A stretch of DNA of 64,000 nt, taken from NCBI GenBank assembly GCA_965657505.1, contig CBFHON010000001.1, positions 310,001-374,000 of the forward strand. Reading direction: 5' to 3'. Below the pieces are notes generated by a model. The model was not told where the DNA came from. It worked only from the letters and a program-made list of their open reading frames with translations, and searched no databases. This document shows, one piece after another, positions 1-8,866 of this stretch (position 1 is the first letter of the stretch; each line of letters starts with the position of its first letter). The translations under genes and the position numbers were made by a program. The stretch is from TMED109 sp002171375. GTDB lineage: Bacteria; Pseudomonadota; Alphaproteobacteria; TMED109.

Positions 1-1
1 T

Positions 2-850
2 TTTCAAGTTATGTCATTACAAAATATGGCGAAGATAGATAATGACGGTGTTACATTTAAATCTCATTTAGATGGAAGTTTAATAAGATTAACCCCAAAA
101 GATTCAATTGATATGCAAAAGGCATTAGATTCTACTATTACAATGGCCTTTGATGAATGCACTTCTTATCCTGTTAAGCATGATGTGGCTTTAAAATCTA
201 TGAATTTATCTATGGAATGGGCAAAGCTGTGTAGAGATAATTTTATAGATAGAATTGGCTATGGTTTATTTGGTATAGTTCAAGGATCTACTTTTAATAA
301 TTTAAGAGAGAAATCCTCTGAAACTTTAATAAAAATTGGTTTTGATGGTTATGCTATAGGAGGGTTGGCTGTAGGTGAAGGCCATGATGTTATGATAAAT
401 ACATTAAAATCTAGTATAAATTATCTTCCAAGAGAAAAACCTCGTTATTTAATGGGTGTTGGTTATCCAAAAGATATTATTGAAGCCGTAAGATTAGGTG
501 TAGATATGTTTGATTGTGTTATACCTACAAGATCAGGAAGAACAGGAAAATTATTTACAAAAACAGGAACTATAAATATTAAAAACTCTAGACATAAAAA
601 TGATCCTAGGCCTATAGAAGAAGGGTGTTTGTGTAAAGTATGTACTAATAATATTTCTAGGGCATATCTACATCATTTATTTAATACTAATGAAATGCTA
701 GGTAGTATTTATTTAACAATTCATAATATAAATCATTATATTCAACTAATGTCGACTTTAAGGTCAGCTATTAATAATAATAATTATAACGAAACTTCCA
801 ATTATTTATTAAATCAATATAAAAAAGGGGATATTGAAATATATAATTAA
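2..850 (+). CDS. tgt: queuine/preQ1 tRNA-ribosyltransferase, 5'-truncated by window edge
   Basis: Swaps guanine-34 for the queuosine precursor in GUN-anticodon tRNAs. The reading frame is open from base 2 and begins with FQVMSLQ, the inner part of the family's GGFQVMSL motif, so the true start lies left of the window and the methionine at base 11 is internal. About 280 residues are visible of a usual 370-380. The substrate-loop and nucleophile motif DMFDCVIPTR is present at about residues 167-176. The C-terminal zinc site is intact: CLC-x2-C followed by a downstream histidine. tRNA-Lys follows about 50 bases later. Identity is firm. Confidence 0.95.
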   Translation, partial: FQVMSLQNMAKIDNDGVTFKSHLDGSLIRLTPKDSIDMQKALDSTITMAFDECTSYPVKHDVALKSMNLSMEWAKLCRDNFIDRIGYGLFGIVQGSTFNNLREKSSETLIKIGFDGYAIGGLAVGEGHDVMINTLKSSINYLPREKPRYLMGVGYPKDIIEAVRLGVDMFDCVIPTRSGRTGKLFTKTGTINIKNSRHKNDPRPIEEGCLCKVCTNNISRAYLHHLFNTNEMLGSIYLTIHNINHYIQLMSTLRSAINNNNYNETSNYLLNQYKKGDIEIYN

Positions 851-900
851 AAATACTTGTAATTATCTCAATGATTATGTATTTCCTATATAACTTTTGG

Positions 901-976
901 GGGCCCTTAGCTCAGTTGGTAGAGCAGCTGACTTTTAATCAGCTTGTCGTAGGTTCGATCCCTACAGGGCTCACCA
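901..976 (+). tRNA. tRNA-Lys(UUU)
   Basis: A 76-nt cloverleaf. The 7-bp acceptor stem pairs gggccct with agggctc with one G-U pair. The D arm has the GGT turn, the anticodon loop is cttttaa (anticodon TTT), and the T arm is gtagg-ttcgatc-cctac. CCA is encoded at 974-976. It lies on the same strand as tgt, about 50 bases downstream. Confidence 0.97.
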
Positions 977-995
977 AAGTTATAATATAAAAATT

Positions 996-1922
996 TTAGC
1001 TTTCATATTCTGCTGGTTTATTTTCTTTTTCGTTGATACTTAATTTAAAAATATCTGGTCTGGAATAATGACCTTTGACATCAAAATCATACTGACCTTT
1101 TATAATTTCATTAAGGTCGACCTGAGCTGTAAGTATGCCTGATTTTTCTCTTAAGGGGCCAGCGATTACTTTCCCTAAGGGATTTATAATGCAAGAACCA
1201 CCATTCATAATTATAGTATTTTTATCATTTCCTTGTATTGGATTATAGTAATCTGGACAATCCTTTCTTAATAAATACTGACATGCTGAAAACACAAAGC
1301 ACCTTCCCTCAAGAGCTACATGAGTCATAGAAGAAATCCATGTATCTCTATCATCCGCAGTTGGGGCACAATATAATTGAATGCCCTTTGAATACATTGC
1401 CATTCTCATAAGTGGCATATAATTTTCCCAACAAATAACTGATCCAATTTTACCAATATTAGTACTGATAACTGGAAGTGTTGAACCATCACCAAACCCC
1501 CATATTAATCTTTCCATAGCAGTGGGCATAACTTTTCTATGTTTGGCTAAATATTCACCTTTATTAGATATTAATAATACTGTACAATATAAGGTTCCAT
1601 GGTCTTTTTCTATTACACCTATACTCATTAATATTTTATATTTCTTTGCTATTAAGCATAATTTTTTAAATTGTTTGCTATTAAAATCTAATGCAGAATT
1701 ATAATATTTAGAATACATTAGCCTACCTTCTTCAGATCGCATTCCAATCCTTGCTCCAAAATCTAACCCTTTTGGATAAGCAGAAATAAATGCTTCAGGA
1801 AATACTACAAGTTCAGCATTTTTTTCTTTTGCTTTTTCAGTTAATTTTTCTACTTTATCAATCGTAGAGTCTAGGTCGAAAACAATAGGACTATCCTGTA
1901 TAACTGCAGCAATAAAACTCAT
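996..1922 (-). CDS. nitrilase (carbon-nitrogen hydrolase)
   Basis: A 308-residue cytoplasmic nitrilase-superfamily enzyme. The catalytic set is complete: Glu43 in FPEAF, Lys130 in HRKVMPT and Cys164 in GSVICWENYMPL. The CWENYMPL motif together with MERLIWGFGDGS is typical of true nitrilases (nitrile to carboxylic acid and ammonia) rather than amidases or ureidopropionases. The start is the ATG at 1920-1922, preceded by AAAGGA. An upstream in-frame start at 1982 would add 20 residues unrelated to the family. The gene stands alone, divergent from the Cache-domain gene. Substrate range (aryl, arylaceto or aliphatic) cannot be told from sequence. Confidence 0.9.
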   Translation of the reverse strand: MSFIAAVIQDSPIVFDLDSTIDKVEKLTEKAKEKNAELVVFPEAFISAYPKGLDFGARIGMRSEEGRLMYSKYYNSALDFNSKQFKKLCLIAKKYKILMSIGVIEKDHGTLYCTVLLISNKGEYLAKHRKVMPTAMERLIWGFGDGSTLPVISTNIGKIGSVICWENYMPLMRMAMYSKGIQLYCAPTADDRDTWISSMTHVALEGRCFVFSACQYLLRKDCPDYYNPIQGNDKNTIIMNGGSCIINPLGKVIAGPLREKSGILTAQVDLNEIIKGQYDFDVKGHYSRPDIFKLSINEKENKPAEYES

Positions 1923-2082
1923 AATATATTCCTTTAAATAAATAGTTACTATTATTATAGAATAATAAATAATTTCATACAAAATAAAGAAATATAAATT
2001 ATTTATTACAGCAAGTATTTAATATTGACTTTACTATTTTATTATTAAAAGATTGTATTTTAATTATTTTGGAGTTTGTATT

Positions 2083-2547
2083 ATGAATTTTATAAAAAAT
2101 TTAATTAATTATAGTTTAATTATTATCTTTTCTTTGTTTATTACTAAAAGCTTATTTGCTGAGGAGTTTGGAACTAAAGATGAAGCAGCGGCATTATTAG
2201 ATAGAGCAATTGCTTTAGTTAAAGTTGATAAAAATAGAGCTTTAAATTTATTTACAACTGGAAGTGGTGGACTGCATGTAAAGGATTTGTACCCATTTTG
2301 TATGACTGATAATGGTTTATTATTAGGTCATCCGACTTTAGAAGGTGGAAATGTTCTAAATTTTGAGGATTCTGAGGGAAAAGCAGTAGGAAAGTCAATG
2401 ATTGCGGTTGCAAAGTACGGCGAAGTAAATGAAGTTGATTTAATGATAGCTAGATTAACTACTGATGATGAAAAGCTATATAAAAAGACACAACTAGTCA
2501 CAAGAGTAGCAGATTTAATTTGTGCAGTTGGTTTTTATTCTGAATAA
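2083..2547 (+). CDS. secreted single-Cache-like domain protein
   Basis: A 154-residue protein with a signal peptide (lysine-containing start, hydrophobic stretch at about 12-24, likely cleavage after LFA at about 26). The mature part resembles stand-alone sCache_2 proteins: an ALV..D..RAL..F helix, then DLYPFCMTDNGLLLGHPTL, which matches the family's strand-turn with the HP motif. There is no attached kinase, chemoreceptor or cyclase domain. It is likely a small periplasmic ligand-binding protein of unknown ligand. The ATG at 2083 is preceded by GGAG; a TTG at 2053 is less likely. Confidence 0.65.
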   Translation: MNFIKNLINYSLIIIFSLFITKSLFAEEFGTKDEAAALLDRAIALVKVDKNRALNLFTTGSGGLHVKDLYPFCMTDNGLLLGHPTLEGGNVLNFEDSEGKAVGKSMIAVAKYGEVNEVDLMIARLTTDDEKLYKKTQLVTRVADLICAVGFYSE

Positions 2548-2608
2548 ATATTATTAAAAAAATTAAAATATTCTTGAAAAAACATTTATTTTATTTGAGA
2601 ATATTTAA

Positions 2609-3511
2609 ATGGAAATAAAAACTACATATAATGACCAAGAATTCTTTGCAAATATTTCAGGTGTTGATATTAAATCTATATCTACGCCTGAGTTTTTGGA
2701 GATTAAAAAAGCTGTAGAAACATATGGTGTAGTTGTCATAGATTCACAAGATATCAACGATGATGATCAAATTCGCTTCTCAGAGGGTTTTGGAAAATTA
2801 GAAATTTCCATTGGCACACAAACTAAAGCTCCTGATTATAAAACTAGTAATGCTATCAGACCAGAAATTAGTAGAATATCTAATGTTGATCTAAATAATA
2901 AAATGTTACCTTTTGACGATAAAAAGGTAATTTTTGATCGTGGAAATAATTATTGGCATACAGACTCTTCTTTTAAGAAAGTGCCTTCAAAAATATCTAT
3001 TTTAAGTGCGCGTGAAGTTCCAGAAGAAGGAGGAGGAACAGATTTTATTGATGCGAGACATGCACTAGAAACCTGGGAAAATAAGCCTAGAAAATATTCT
3101 ATTGATAACCTTAAAGATTGTATATGCGAACATTCTATAGTCTATTCACGTCAAAATAATACAGGCGATATATTTGATGATAAATTTAAGCAGGATATGC
3201 CGTTTGTGAAGCAAAGATTAATTAGAATTCATCCTTATACTAAAAAACCTGCATTTTATGCGGGTAGTCACTGTAGCCATATAATTGGATGGGATATAAA
3301 AGAAAGTAGAAAATTAATAGAAGAAATTAACGATTGGATACTAGAATCAGGCAATATGGCAAAACATAAGTGGAAAACGGGCGAATTAGTTTTATGGGAT
3401 AATAGAAGAGTATTACATAGAGGTACCGGATATGATGAGTCTAAATATAGAAGAATTATGCATAGAACTACTGTAGCAGGTGATATGCCAAGCTATAAGG
3501 AAGAAATTTAA
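2609..3511 (+). CDS. TauD/TfdA-family 2-oxoglutarate-dependent dioxygenase
   Basis: A 300-residue Fe(II)/2-oxoglutarate dioxygenase. The iron triad is visible: His117 and Asp119 in the HTD motif of NYWHTDSSF, and His270 in VLHRGTGYD. Arg282 or Arg286 is placed to bind the 2-oxoglutarate carboxylate. Length and motif order fit the TauD/TfdA family, whose members act on taurine, alkylsulfonates, phenoxyacetates and others. Nothing beside it fixes the substrate. The upstream 60 bases hold an 8-bp inverted repeat (AATATTCT / AGAATATT) just before the start, perhaps regulatory. Confidence 0.85.
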   Translation: MEIKTTYNDQEFFANISGVDIKSISTPEFLEIKKAVETYGVVVIDSQDINDDDQIRFSEGFGKLEISIGTQTKAPDYKTSNAIRPEISRISNVDLNNKMLPFDDKKVIFDRGNNYWHTDSSFKKVPSKISILSAREVPEEGGGTDFIDARHALETWENKPRKYSIDNLKDCICEHSIVYSRQNNTGDIFDDKFKQDMPFVKQRLIRIHPYTKKPAFYAGSHCSHIIGWDIKESRKLIEEINDWILESGNMAKHKWKTGELVLWDNRRVLHRGTGYDESKYRRIMHRTTVAGDMPSYKEEI

Positions 3512-3547
3512 GTATTTTAATTATCTATAATATTCTTGGGGAGGATA

Positions 3548-4027
3548 ATGGCGAATTTAATAGATAATAATTATTCACAAAGTGATATGTTTGATGAGGA
3601 TATTGTAGCAGATATTGCCTTAAGAAGAATTATGCAATTTAGGCTTAATTTTTGGATAAGTATATGTAAAAACCCAATATCACATGGAAATTATTATTGG
3701 AATTCTTCTCCTGAACATAGGTTAATTGCAATGCTTGCTATATCTGCAAATATGAATCAAATACCGCTTAGTTTGGCTCAAGAACGTGGGGAAAAAGATT
3801 ATTTTACTGTTTCTATGGTTAGGCACTTAACGCATATATCAGAAAGAAAAATACAAAGAATTATAAAAATGGGACTAGATAGAGGGGATATAGTGTTTAT
3901 AAGAGATAAACCCCCTCAATACCAGGGGACAAAACAATTACTAAGTTTATATGAAGAATTTGAGAAAAGCTGGATCGATTCTCAAAAAAGTGAAATTAAA
4001 TCCTGGAAGAATAATTATACTTCCTAG
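3548..4027 (+). CDS. hypothetical protein, possible winged-helix DNA-binding protein
   Basis: 159 residues with no signal peptide or membrane segment. I do not recognise the family. The middle part (about 85-125) reads as helix-turn-helix followed by a basic wing: SMVRHLTHISERKIQRII, then KMGLDRGDIVFIRD, as in MarR- or PadR-like regulators. Residues 14-50 form amphipathic helices. The start is the ATG at 3548, five bases after GGGAGG; a TTG at 3536 lies upstream of that ribosome site. The stop is followed by a long 3' region with a terminator at 4219-4250. Confidence 0.5.
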   Translation: MANLIDNNYSQSDMFDEDIVADIALRRIMQFRLNFWISICKNPISHGNYYWNSSPEHRLIAMLAISANMNQIPLSLAQERGEKDYFTVSMVRHLTHISERKIQRIIKMGLDRGDIVFIRDKPPQYQGTKQLLSLYEEFEKSWIDSQKSEIKSWKNNYTS

Positions 4028-4109
4028 TCTGAACAGTATAGATAATTCTAATTATTTATTTTTATATTTTATATATTTCAATTAAATTATTGTTTTTAGT
4101 GAATAAAAA

Positions 4110-4139
4110 AATAAAAAATCTAGCGACAATTTTGTCGCT
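4110..4139 (-). terminator. rho-independent terminator, minus strand
   Basis: Hairpin agcgaca (4122-4128) with tgtcgct (4133-4139) around a 4-nt loop. On the minus strand it is followed by a T-rich run, because the plus strand just left of it is aaaaaaataaaaaatct. It would end the transcript of the minus-strand genes at 4261-5309, leaving a 3' tail of about 150 bases. Confidence 0.6.
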
Positions 4140-4218
4140 CTAATTGTAGCCAAAATTTACATATTCAAAACGGAAATAACTTATAGAATTTCAAAATCTC
4201 TCTATCCCTTGAGATCAG

Positions 4219-4250
4219 TAGCTCCTCATGTAATATGGGGAGCTATTTTT
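4219..4250 (+). terminator. rho-independent terminator, plus strand
   Basis: Hairpin tagctcc (4219-4225) with ggagcta (4039 bases into the same stem is not used; pairing arm is 4239-4245), extended by C-G and T-G pairs inside, loop about 9 nt, then TTTTTATTT. It would end the plus-strand transcript of the gene at 3548-4027, or of a small RNA starting in the 4028-4218 gap. I see no other coding or RNA gene in that gap. Confidence 0.7.
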
Positions 4251-4260
4251 ATTTATAGTA

Positions 4261-4908
4261 TTATTCTATAATCGTAGCTGTATATTCCATTTTGAAACCT
4301 ATATTCTTAAAGTATATTTTTATAATTTTTCCAGTATCAATATCTATCCATCTAATTTCTTTTTTCCAATTCCTATCTTTTTCAGAATTCCATAGTGGGT
4401 TTTTCATTTCAATTTTTAATGTTTTGTATTTGTTATTGTTTGCCTTTATAGTCTCTTTTTTTACTTTGTATTCAGCCTCAGACTTACCAGTTAAAAGGCC
4501 TCCTGCAGCTGTAAATGTCCAACTTTGAGTCCATTTATCCCCTTTTTGTAGGGGAAATTTTAATCCACCATTATGTGGAATAGCTCTAGCTACTTCATTG
4601 CCATCTTTGAAAGAAGCAATCCAATTCCCTGTTGTTCTATCATAAACTCTTTTATCTGCGGTTGGACTATTTTCAATTATCCATATCTCTTTATTCTCTT
4701 TTATATCTATTAAGCGTGACATTGATATGTAAGTTGATTTGTTAGGTAATATAGTTTCTATGGAAAAGCTTATTTCATCTCCTACATTATATAAATGTCT
4801 ACTTTTAATTTCAGATGCGGATAAATTTTTATAAAAAATAATAAAAGAAATTACTACACAGGCTAAAAGTTTGGGTATATTGATATCAACTTTAATAACT
4901 CCATTCAC
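4261..4908 (-). CDS. hypothetical secreted protein
   Basis: 215 residues, starting with a signal peptide (hydrophobic core at about 13-25, likely cleavage near NLSAS, residue 32). The mature part is rich in beta strands, with repeated charged and aromatic strands and a GDKWTQSWTF segment, resembling a periplasmic beta-barrel or sandwich domain. I do not recognise the family. The start is a GTG at 4906-4908 that overlaps the stop of the upstream cupin gene by 4 bases (GTGA), so the two are translationally coupled. Confidence 0.6.
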   Translation of the reverse strand: MNGVIKVDINIPKLLACVVISFIIFYKNLSASEIKSRHLYNVGDEISFSIETILPNKSTYISMSRLIDIKENKEIWIIENSPTADKRVYDRTTGNWIASFKDGNEVARAIPHNGGLKFPLQKGDKWTQSWTFTAAGGLLTGKSEAEYKVKKETIKANNNKYKTLKIEMKNPLWNSEKDRNWKKEIRWIDIDTGKIIKIYFKNIGFKMEYTATIIE

Positions 4909-5309
4909 TTTGGATTATCAACAATTTTAGTTTTAAAGTCTGCAGGAGCAACAATTTCTAAAACTTCAAAGTCTGGTGAGCAGTCAATTTCTCTATGCAC
5001 TATCCCTGGTCTTTGATTTATTGCATCTCCTTTACGTATAGTTTTTATGCCTTCACCCTCATATTCAAAAGTTGCCCAACCATTTAAAACTAATACAAAT
5101 TGAAAATCACATTCATGCATGTGCCATTCTTTAACTTCATCTTTAAGCTCTTTACCGTTTGCTTTTATTATATGTGCTATATAATCGCCATTAGTTCCAT
5201 CTTTTATTCCAAGGTCTCTATAGTTAAAAATATCTCTTAAACCTGGCTTCCATTCTGCATCTTTTGCAATATTATGAATAAAATTCCAACCTTTATTATT
5301 TTTATTCAT
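4905..5309 (-). CDS. small cupin-domain protein
   Basis: 134-residue single-domain cupin. Motif 1 is represented by the metal-ligand-like MHECDFQFVLVLNGWATFEYEG and motif 2 by GDAINQRPGIVHREI, with H(E/x) and P-G-x-x-H in the expected places. Small cupins of this kind act as isomerases, dioxygenases or sugar-binding proteins; no activity can be assigned. It is first in a two-gene unit with the overlapping secreted protein downstream. Confidence 0.8.
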   Translation of the reverse strand: MNKNNKGWNFIHNIAKDAEWKPGLRDIFNYRDLGIKDGTNGDYIAHIIKANGKELKDEVKEWHMHECDFQFVLVLNGWATFEYEGEGIKTIRKGDAINQRPGIVHREIDCSPDFEVLEIVAPADFKTKIVDNPK

Positions 5310-5411
5310 TTTTCCCTCCCATTTTTTAATATATTATTAATTATATAATGATAGATTACATTAAGTTTAAAGCAATTATAAAAAAATTTATAAAAAGTAA
5401 GATAATATTTA

Positions 5412-6311
5412 ATGATTGAAATATGGATACCAATAACTATTTTTGCAGCTTTTTCGCAAAATCTAAGGTCAATATACCAAAAAAAACTACAAAAAAATAT
5501 GTCTAATATAAGCTCAACTTATACTAGGTTTTTATTTGGTTTACCCTTTGTGTTAATATATTTTTTATTTTTATACAATTTTTCCAATAGTAAATTTTTA
5601 GTTTCAAATATTAATACCACATTCTTACTTTATTGTTTAATAGGAGGGATAAGTCAGATAATTGCTACACTTTTATTGCTAAAAATATTTAAGACTAATA
5701 ATTTTTCTGTAGCAACTTCATATTCTAAAACTGAACCTATTCAGGCAGCTTTCTTTGGTTTTATATTACTAAGTGATCCTATAAGTTTTATAGGATTAAT
5801 AGGCATTATAATAGGTTTAATTGGAATTATGATTACTTCAATCAAAAAAATTAATTTAAGGATAAATTTTTTTAATTTATCAGTTTTTTATGGTTTATTA
5901 TCAGGTTCATTATTTGGTTTGTCAGCAGTATTATTTAGAGGTGCATCACATAGCTTATTTTCTATTGATTATATGTTAACTTCGTCATTTACTTTATTAA
6001 TTGCAATAGTAATTCAAACATTAATTCTAACCTTTTACATATTATTGACAGATATAAAGCAATTTTATTTATTATATTTTAATTGGAAGGACGGATTAAT
6101 TGTTGGTTTTTTTGGTGCATTTGCATCTATATGTTGGTTTTATGCCATGAGTATTCAAAATGTGGCCTATGTAAGAGCTTTAGGGCAAATAGAACTTATA
6201 TTTACTATTCTTGCATCTATTTTATATTTTAAAGAAAAAATTATTGCTAATGAGATACTAGGAGTATTAATAATTTTAATAGGTATATTAATAATACTGT
6301 TTAATATTTGA
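5412..6311 (+). CDS. EamA/DMT-superfamily transporter
   Basis: 299 residues with about ten hydrophobic helices arranged as two five-helix halves, the usual EamA layout. The first half ends near IGLIGIMITSIKK (about 140) and the second starts near the GLLSGSLFGLSAVLFRG segment. The end of each half carries the typical LGxxLIxxGI pattern (GVLIILIGILIIL). It is likely an inner-membrane exporter or permease for metabolites or amino acids. Spacing of 14 bases to the next gene suggests co-transcription. Confidence 0.85.
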   Translation: MIEIWIPITIFAAFSQNLRSIYQKKLQKNMSNISSTYTRFLFGLPFVLIYFLFLYNFSNSKFLVSNINTTFLLYCLIGGISQIIATLLLLKIFKTNNFSVATSYSKTEPIQAAFFGFILLSDPISFIGLIGIIIGLIGIMITSIKKINLRINFFNLSVFYGLLSGSLFGLSAVLFRGASHSLFSIDYMLTSSFTLLIAIVIQTLILTFYILLTDIKQFYLLYFNWKDGLIVGFFGAFASICWFYAMSIQNVAYVRALGQIELIFTILASILYFKEKIIANEILGVLIILIGILIILFNI

Positions 6312-6325
6312 TGATTAGGATTTAA

Positions 6326-6946
6326 ATGATGATAAAATATGCAAAAAATTTGACTTTATTAATTATTTTTTTGACGGTATTTACTTGCAATAATGCTTTT
6401 AGCAAAGAATATAAAAATTTATGCAAAGAAAAAAATATAAAAATAACCTCTGTATCCGATGATTTAAAACTGTGTATTTCAAAAGAAGGGCTTACTATTA
6501 AACATTTTAATAATCACCATAGCTTTAAATTTATTAATCATTTGGAAACACAATTTTATTTAATAAAGACATTACCTAGCGGTTTTTTGTGTAGAGATGG
6601 TATTTTCACTAGTAGGTCTATCCCAGCATTTAAATATAAACCTATAAATGGTATATATTTATATAAACTAAAAAAAGGAAAAAATAATTTTGATCCTTTA
6701 ATTCCAGCAGTTCCAGAAAATTTCAAAATAAGAGATTATTTAATGGTATATGACCAACAAGAAAGACGAAAAAAAATAGGTTTAGCGCTAGTTGTATATA
6801 ATGGTAAAAAAAATAAGTCTATAGGTTCAATTTTTATAATGAAGAAAAGTGAAGATAATCTAATGAAATTTGAGTTAAAAAAATGTAGAATGAATATGAC
6901 AGATTTAGCAAAAAAAATTAATAAATATACAATGAAACGTCATTAA
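6326..6946 (+). CDS. hypothetical secreted protein
   Basis: 206 residues with an N-terminal signal peptide (KYAKN, hydrophobic core, likely cleavage around NNAFS, residue 27). The mature part is lysine-rich with several cysteines (CKEKN, LCIS, LCRDG, KKCRM) that could form disulfides in the periplasm. I do not recognise the family. The start could be either of two adjacent ATG codons at 6326 and 6329. Its stop shares a TTAA palindrome with the convergent larA stop. Confidence 0.55.
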   Translation: MMIKYAKNLTLLIIFLTVFTCNNAFSKEYKNLCKEKNIKITSVSDDLKLCISKEGLTIKHFNNHHSFKFINHLETQFYLIKTLPSGFLCRDGIFTSRSIPAFKYKPINGIYLYKLKKGKNNFDPLIPAVPENFKIRDYLMVYDQQERRKKIGLALVVYNGKKNKSIGSIFIMKKSEDNLMKFELKKCRMNMTDLAKKINKYTMKRH

Positions 6947-8226
6947 ATTGCAGGAATAACATAAGGTCCTTCTGGAATTATAGCTATATTATTATTATTA
7001 TGCCTTTTAATACTCTCATCGATAGTTTTTGCTATATTATTAATAATATTAACACCAGTATATAGTTTATCTTTTTCTGATAAGCCCTCTGAAAAAAGGA
7101 ATATATTACCTTTAATAAGAGACTTTATTTCCATTTCTGTTTGCCACTCATCTATGGCAGCAAAATCTTTTTTTAGTATATTTTCTAAAAATTTATTAGG
7201 ACCAATTTCTAAAAGTTTTTTTTGTGATGCAATAAATTCTTCTGACCCTAATCCTTCAGAGCATTCAGAAGTTATAATTAAATCTCCACCTTTCTTAAGT
7301 ATTTCTAATGGAGTAACCATTCCTTTTACAGTTTGATAGAAAGTACCATCTAAAGGAGCGCCTGCAGCGGATGTTATTATAGTGTTATAGCTATTATTAC
7401 ATTTAACTTTTGCAAAACTAGAAACAAAATTTACAGCTTTCATATGGCTAGATATTATCTCGCCAAAATTTATATATGATAAATTTCTTTCTTCATCAAT
7501 TACACAGTTTATAGCATATACCTGTCCTATCATATTTACTATTTCTAGCTGGTCTTCGTGTAAAGGATTATTTATTAGGTTGCAACTTGTAGCATTTGGG
7601 TTTTCCATATACCTTGCACTATGAAAAGTGGTTATTGTATCTGCATGTGCGATACCTGGAGCTATAACTTTTCTTCCTCCAGAGTAACCTGCCATAAAAT
7701 GTGGTTCTACCAAACCTGTTGCTATTTTAATATCAGCATCTACAAACCTTTTATCTAATTTAACTATATTACCTTGTTTTGTAGTACCTATATTTTTGTG
7801 CATACTGTCATCTCTTGCAAAGTGGTTTTCTATTTTAATATTTTTTAGTACCCAAGATGAACCAATTATTTCATTTATTTCATCTTGCGATGCTGGTCTA
7901 TGCAAACCTGTTGCAATTATTATTAGAATATTATCAGCTGAGATCCCTGCATTTATGAATTTTATAATAATTTGCTTTAAAAAAAGTTTATTGGGAACAG
8001 GTCTAGTTATATCACATACTAAAATACATACTGATTTACCTTTACTAGAAATTTTATCTATGGAGAGTGAATTTATGGGATTATTTAGTGCTTTATTAAC
8101 TTCACCTGATATATCATCTATAATTGGCATTAATGGTTTTCTTATAATATTTGCATTCCAGTCATCTTGAATATTTAGGGTAATACCATTCTTGCCATAC
8201 AATAATTTTACTTCTTTAGATTGCAT
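6943..8226 (-). CDS. larA: LarA-family nickel-dependent 2-hydroxyacid racemase/epimerase
   Basis: 427 residues, full length for LarA, which uses the nickel-pincer nucleotide (NPN) to move a hydride at the alpha carbon of 2-hydroxyacids. Residues equivalent to the Lactiplantibacillus plantarum enzyme are all in register with an offset near two: Arg75 in DITRP, His109 in GLHRP, His176 in EPHF, Lys186 in GGRK (pincer attachment) and His202 in TFH (nickel ligand). It is last in a larC-larE-larB-larA operon and overlaps larB by 11 bases. LarA homologues act on several hydroxyacids, so lactate is only one candidate. Confidence 0.9.
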   Translation of the reverse strand: MQSKEVKLLYGKNGITLNIQDDWNANIIRKPLMPIIDDISGEVNKALNNPINSLSIDKISSKGKSVCILVCDITRPVPNKLFLKQIIIKFINAGISADNILIIIATGLHRPASQDEINEIIGSSWVLKNIKIENHFARDDSMHKNIGTTKQGNIVKLDKRFVDADIKIATGLVEPHFMAGYSGGRKVIAPGIAHADTITTFHSARYMENPNATSCNLINNPLHEDQLEIVNMIGQVYAINCVIDEERNLSYINFGEIISSHMKAVNFVSSFAKVKCNNSYNTIITSAAGAPLDGTFYQTVKGMVTPLEILKKGGDLIITSECSEGLGSEEFIASQKKLLEIGPNKFLENILKKDFAAIDEWQTEMEIKSLIKGNIFLFSEGLSEKDKLYTGVNIINNIAKTIDESIKRHNNNNIAIIPEGPYVIPAI

Positions 8227-8866
8227 TTAATATCCTTATAGCTGCCGTTGCTGCTCCATAACCATTATCTATATTTACTACAGTAATACCTGGTGAACAA
8301 CTAGCTAACATAGAATTTAAGGCAGTCTTACCTTTATTGGATACTCCATATCCAGTAGATGTAGGAATAGCAATAATTGGTTGAGAAACTAAACCTCCTA
8401 ATACACTTGGAAGAGCTCCATCCATTCCTGCTGCAACAATAATAATCTTAAATTTTGTTATTTCTTCAAGATATTTTTGAATTCTCCATAAACCAGCAAC
8501 GCCAAGATCTGCAAATATTTTACTATATTGCCCAGAGGAAATTAGTGTTTGGTGAGCCTCTGAAACACTTGGCATATCTGAAGTGCCAGCACAAACAATT
8601 GCGATACTATTATTTTTTTTTATTGAAGGTATTTTTCCATAGATGGCAGAGTTCGAAATATTATTATATTTTAATATTTTTTGAATTCCCTTGGGTAGTT
8701 TTGAATACTTTTCAATAGATAATCTTGTAAAAAGAGTGGTTTTTTCTTTATCTAAATCATTACATATATTTTTTATTTGGTTTATATCTTTATCTTGACA
8801 GAAAATTGTTTCAGGTATTCCAATTCTATTTTTTCTATCAAAATCTATTAAATGTTCTTTAGTCAT
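8216..8866 (-). CDS. larB: LarB, pyridinium-3,5-biscarboxylic acid mononucleotide synthase
   Basis: 216 residues. LarB carboxylates and hydrolyses nicotinic acid adenine dinucleotide, the first step of NPN cofactor synthesis. The C-terminal two thirds are a PurE/AIR-carboxylase-like domain: CAGTSDMPSVSEA, then AAGMDGALPSVLGGLV, IPTSTGYG and NIDNGYGAA, all typical of LarB. The N-terminal part carries the LarB-type R.G.PE.I.C segment (RIGIPETIFCQ). It overlaps larE by the 4 bases ATGA, indicating translational coupling. Confidence 0.93.
   Translation of the reverse strand: MTKEHLIDFDRKNRIGIPETIFCQDKDINQIKNICNDLDKEKTTLFTRLSIEKYSKLPKGIQKILKYNNISNSAIYGKIPSIKKNNSIAIVCAGTSDMPSVSEAHQTLISSGQYSKIFADLGVAGLWRIQKYLEEITKFKIIIVAAGMDGALPSVLGGLVSQPIIAIPTSTGYGVSNKGKTALNSMLASCSPGITVVNIDNGYGAATAAIRILNAI

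Noticed and set aside
11..13. ATG at base 11 as the tgt start
   Set aside because: The frame continues upstream with FQV, part of the conserved GGFQVMSL motif, so the gene is cut by the window edge.
2571..2603. 8-bp inverted repeat before the TauD-like gene as a terminator
   Set aside because: AT-only stem with a 20-base loop and no T-tract; kept only as a remark in the gene entry.
8455..8718. Plus-strand 87-residue frame in larB
   Set aside because: Antisense to the conserved larB coding region, with no family signal of its own.
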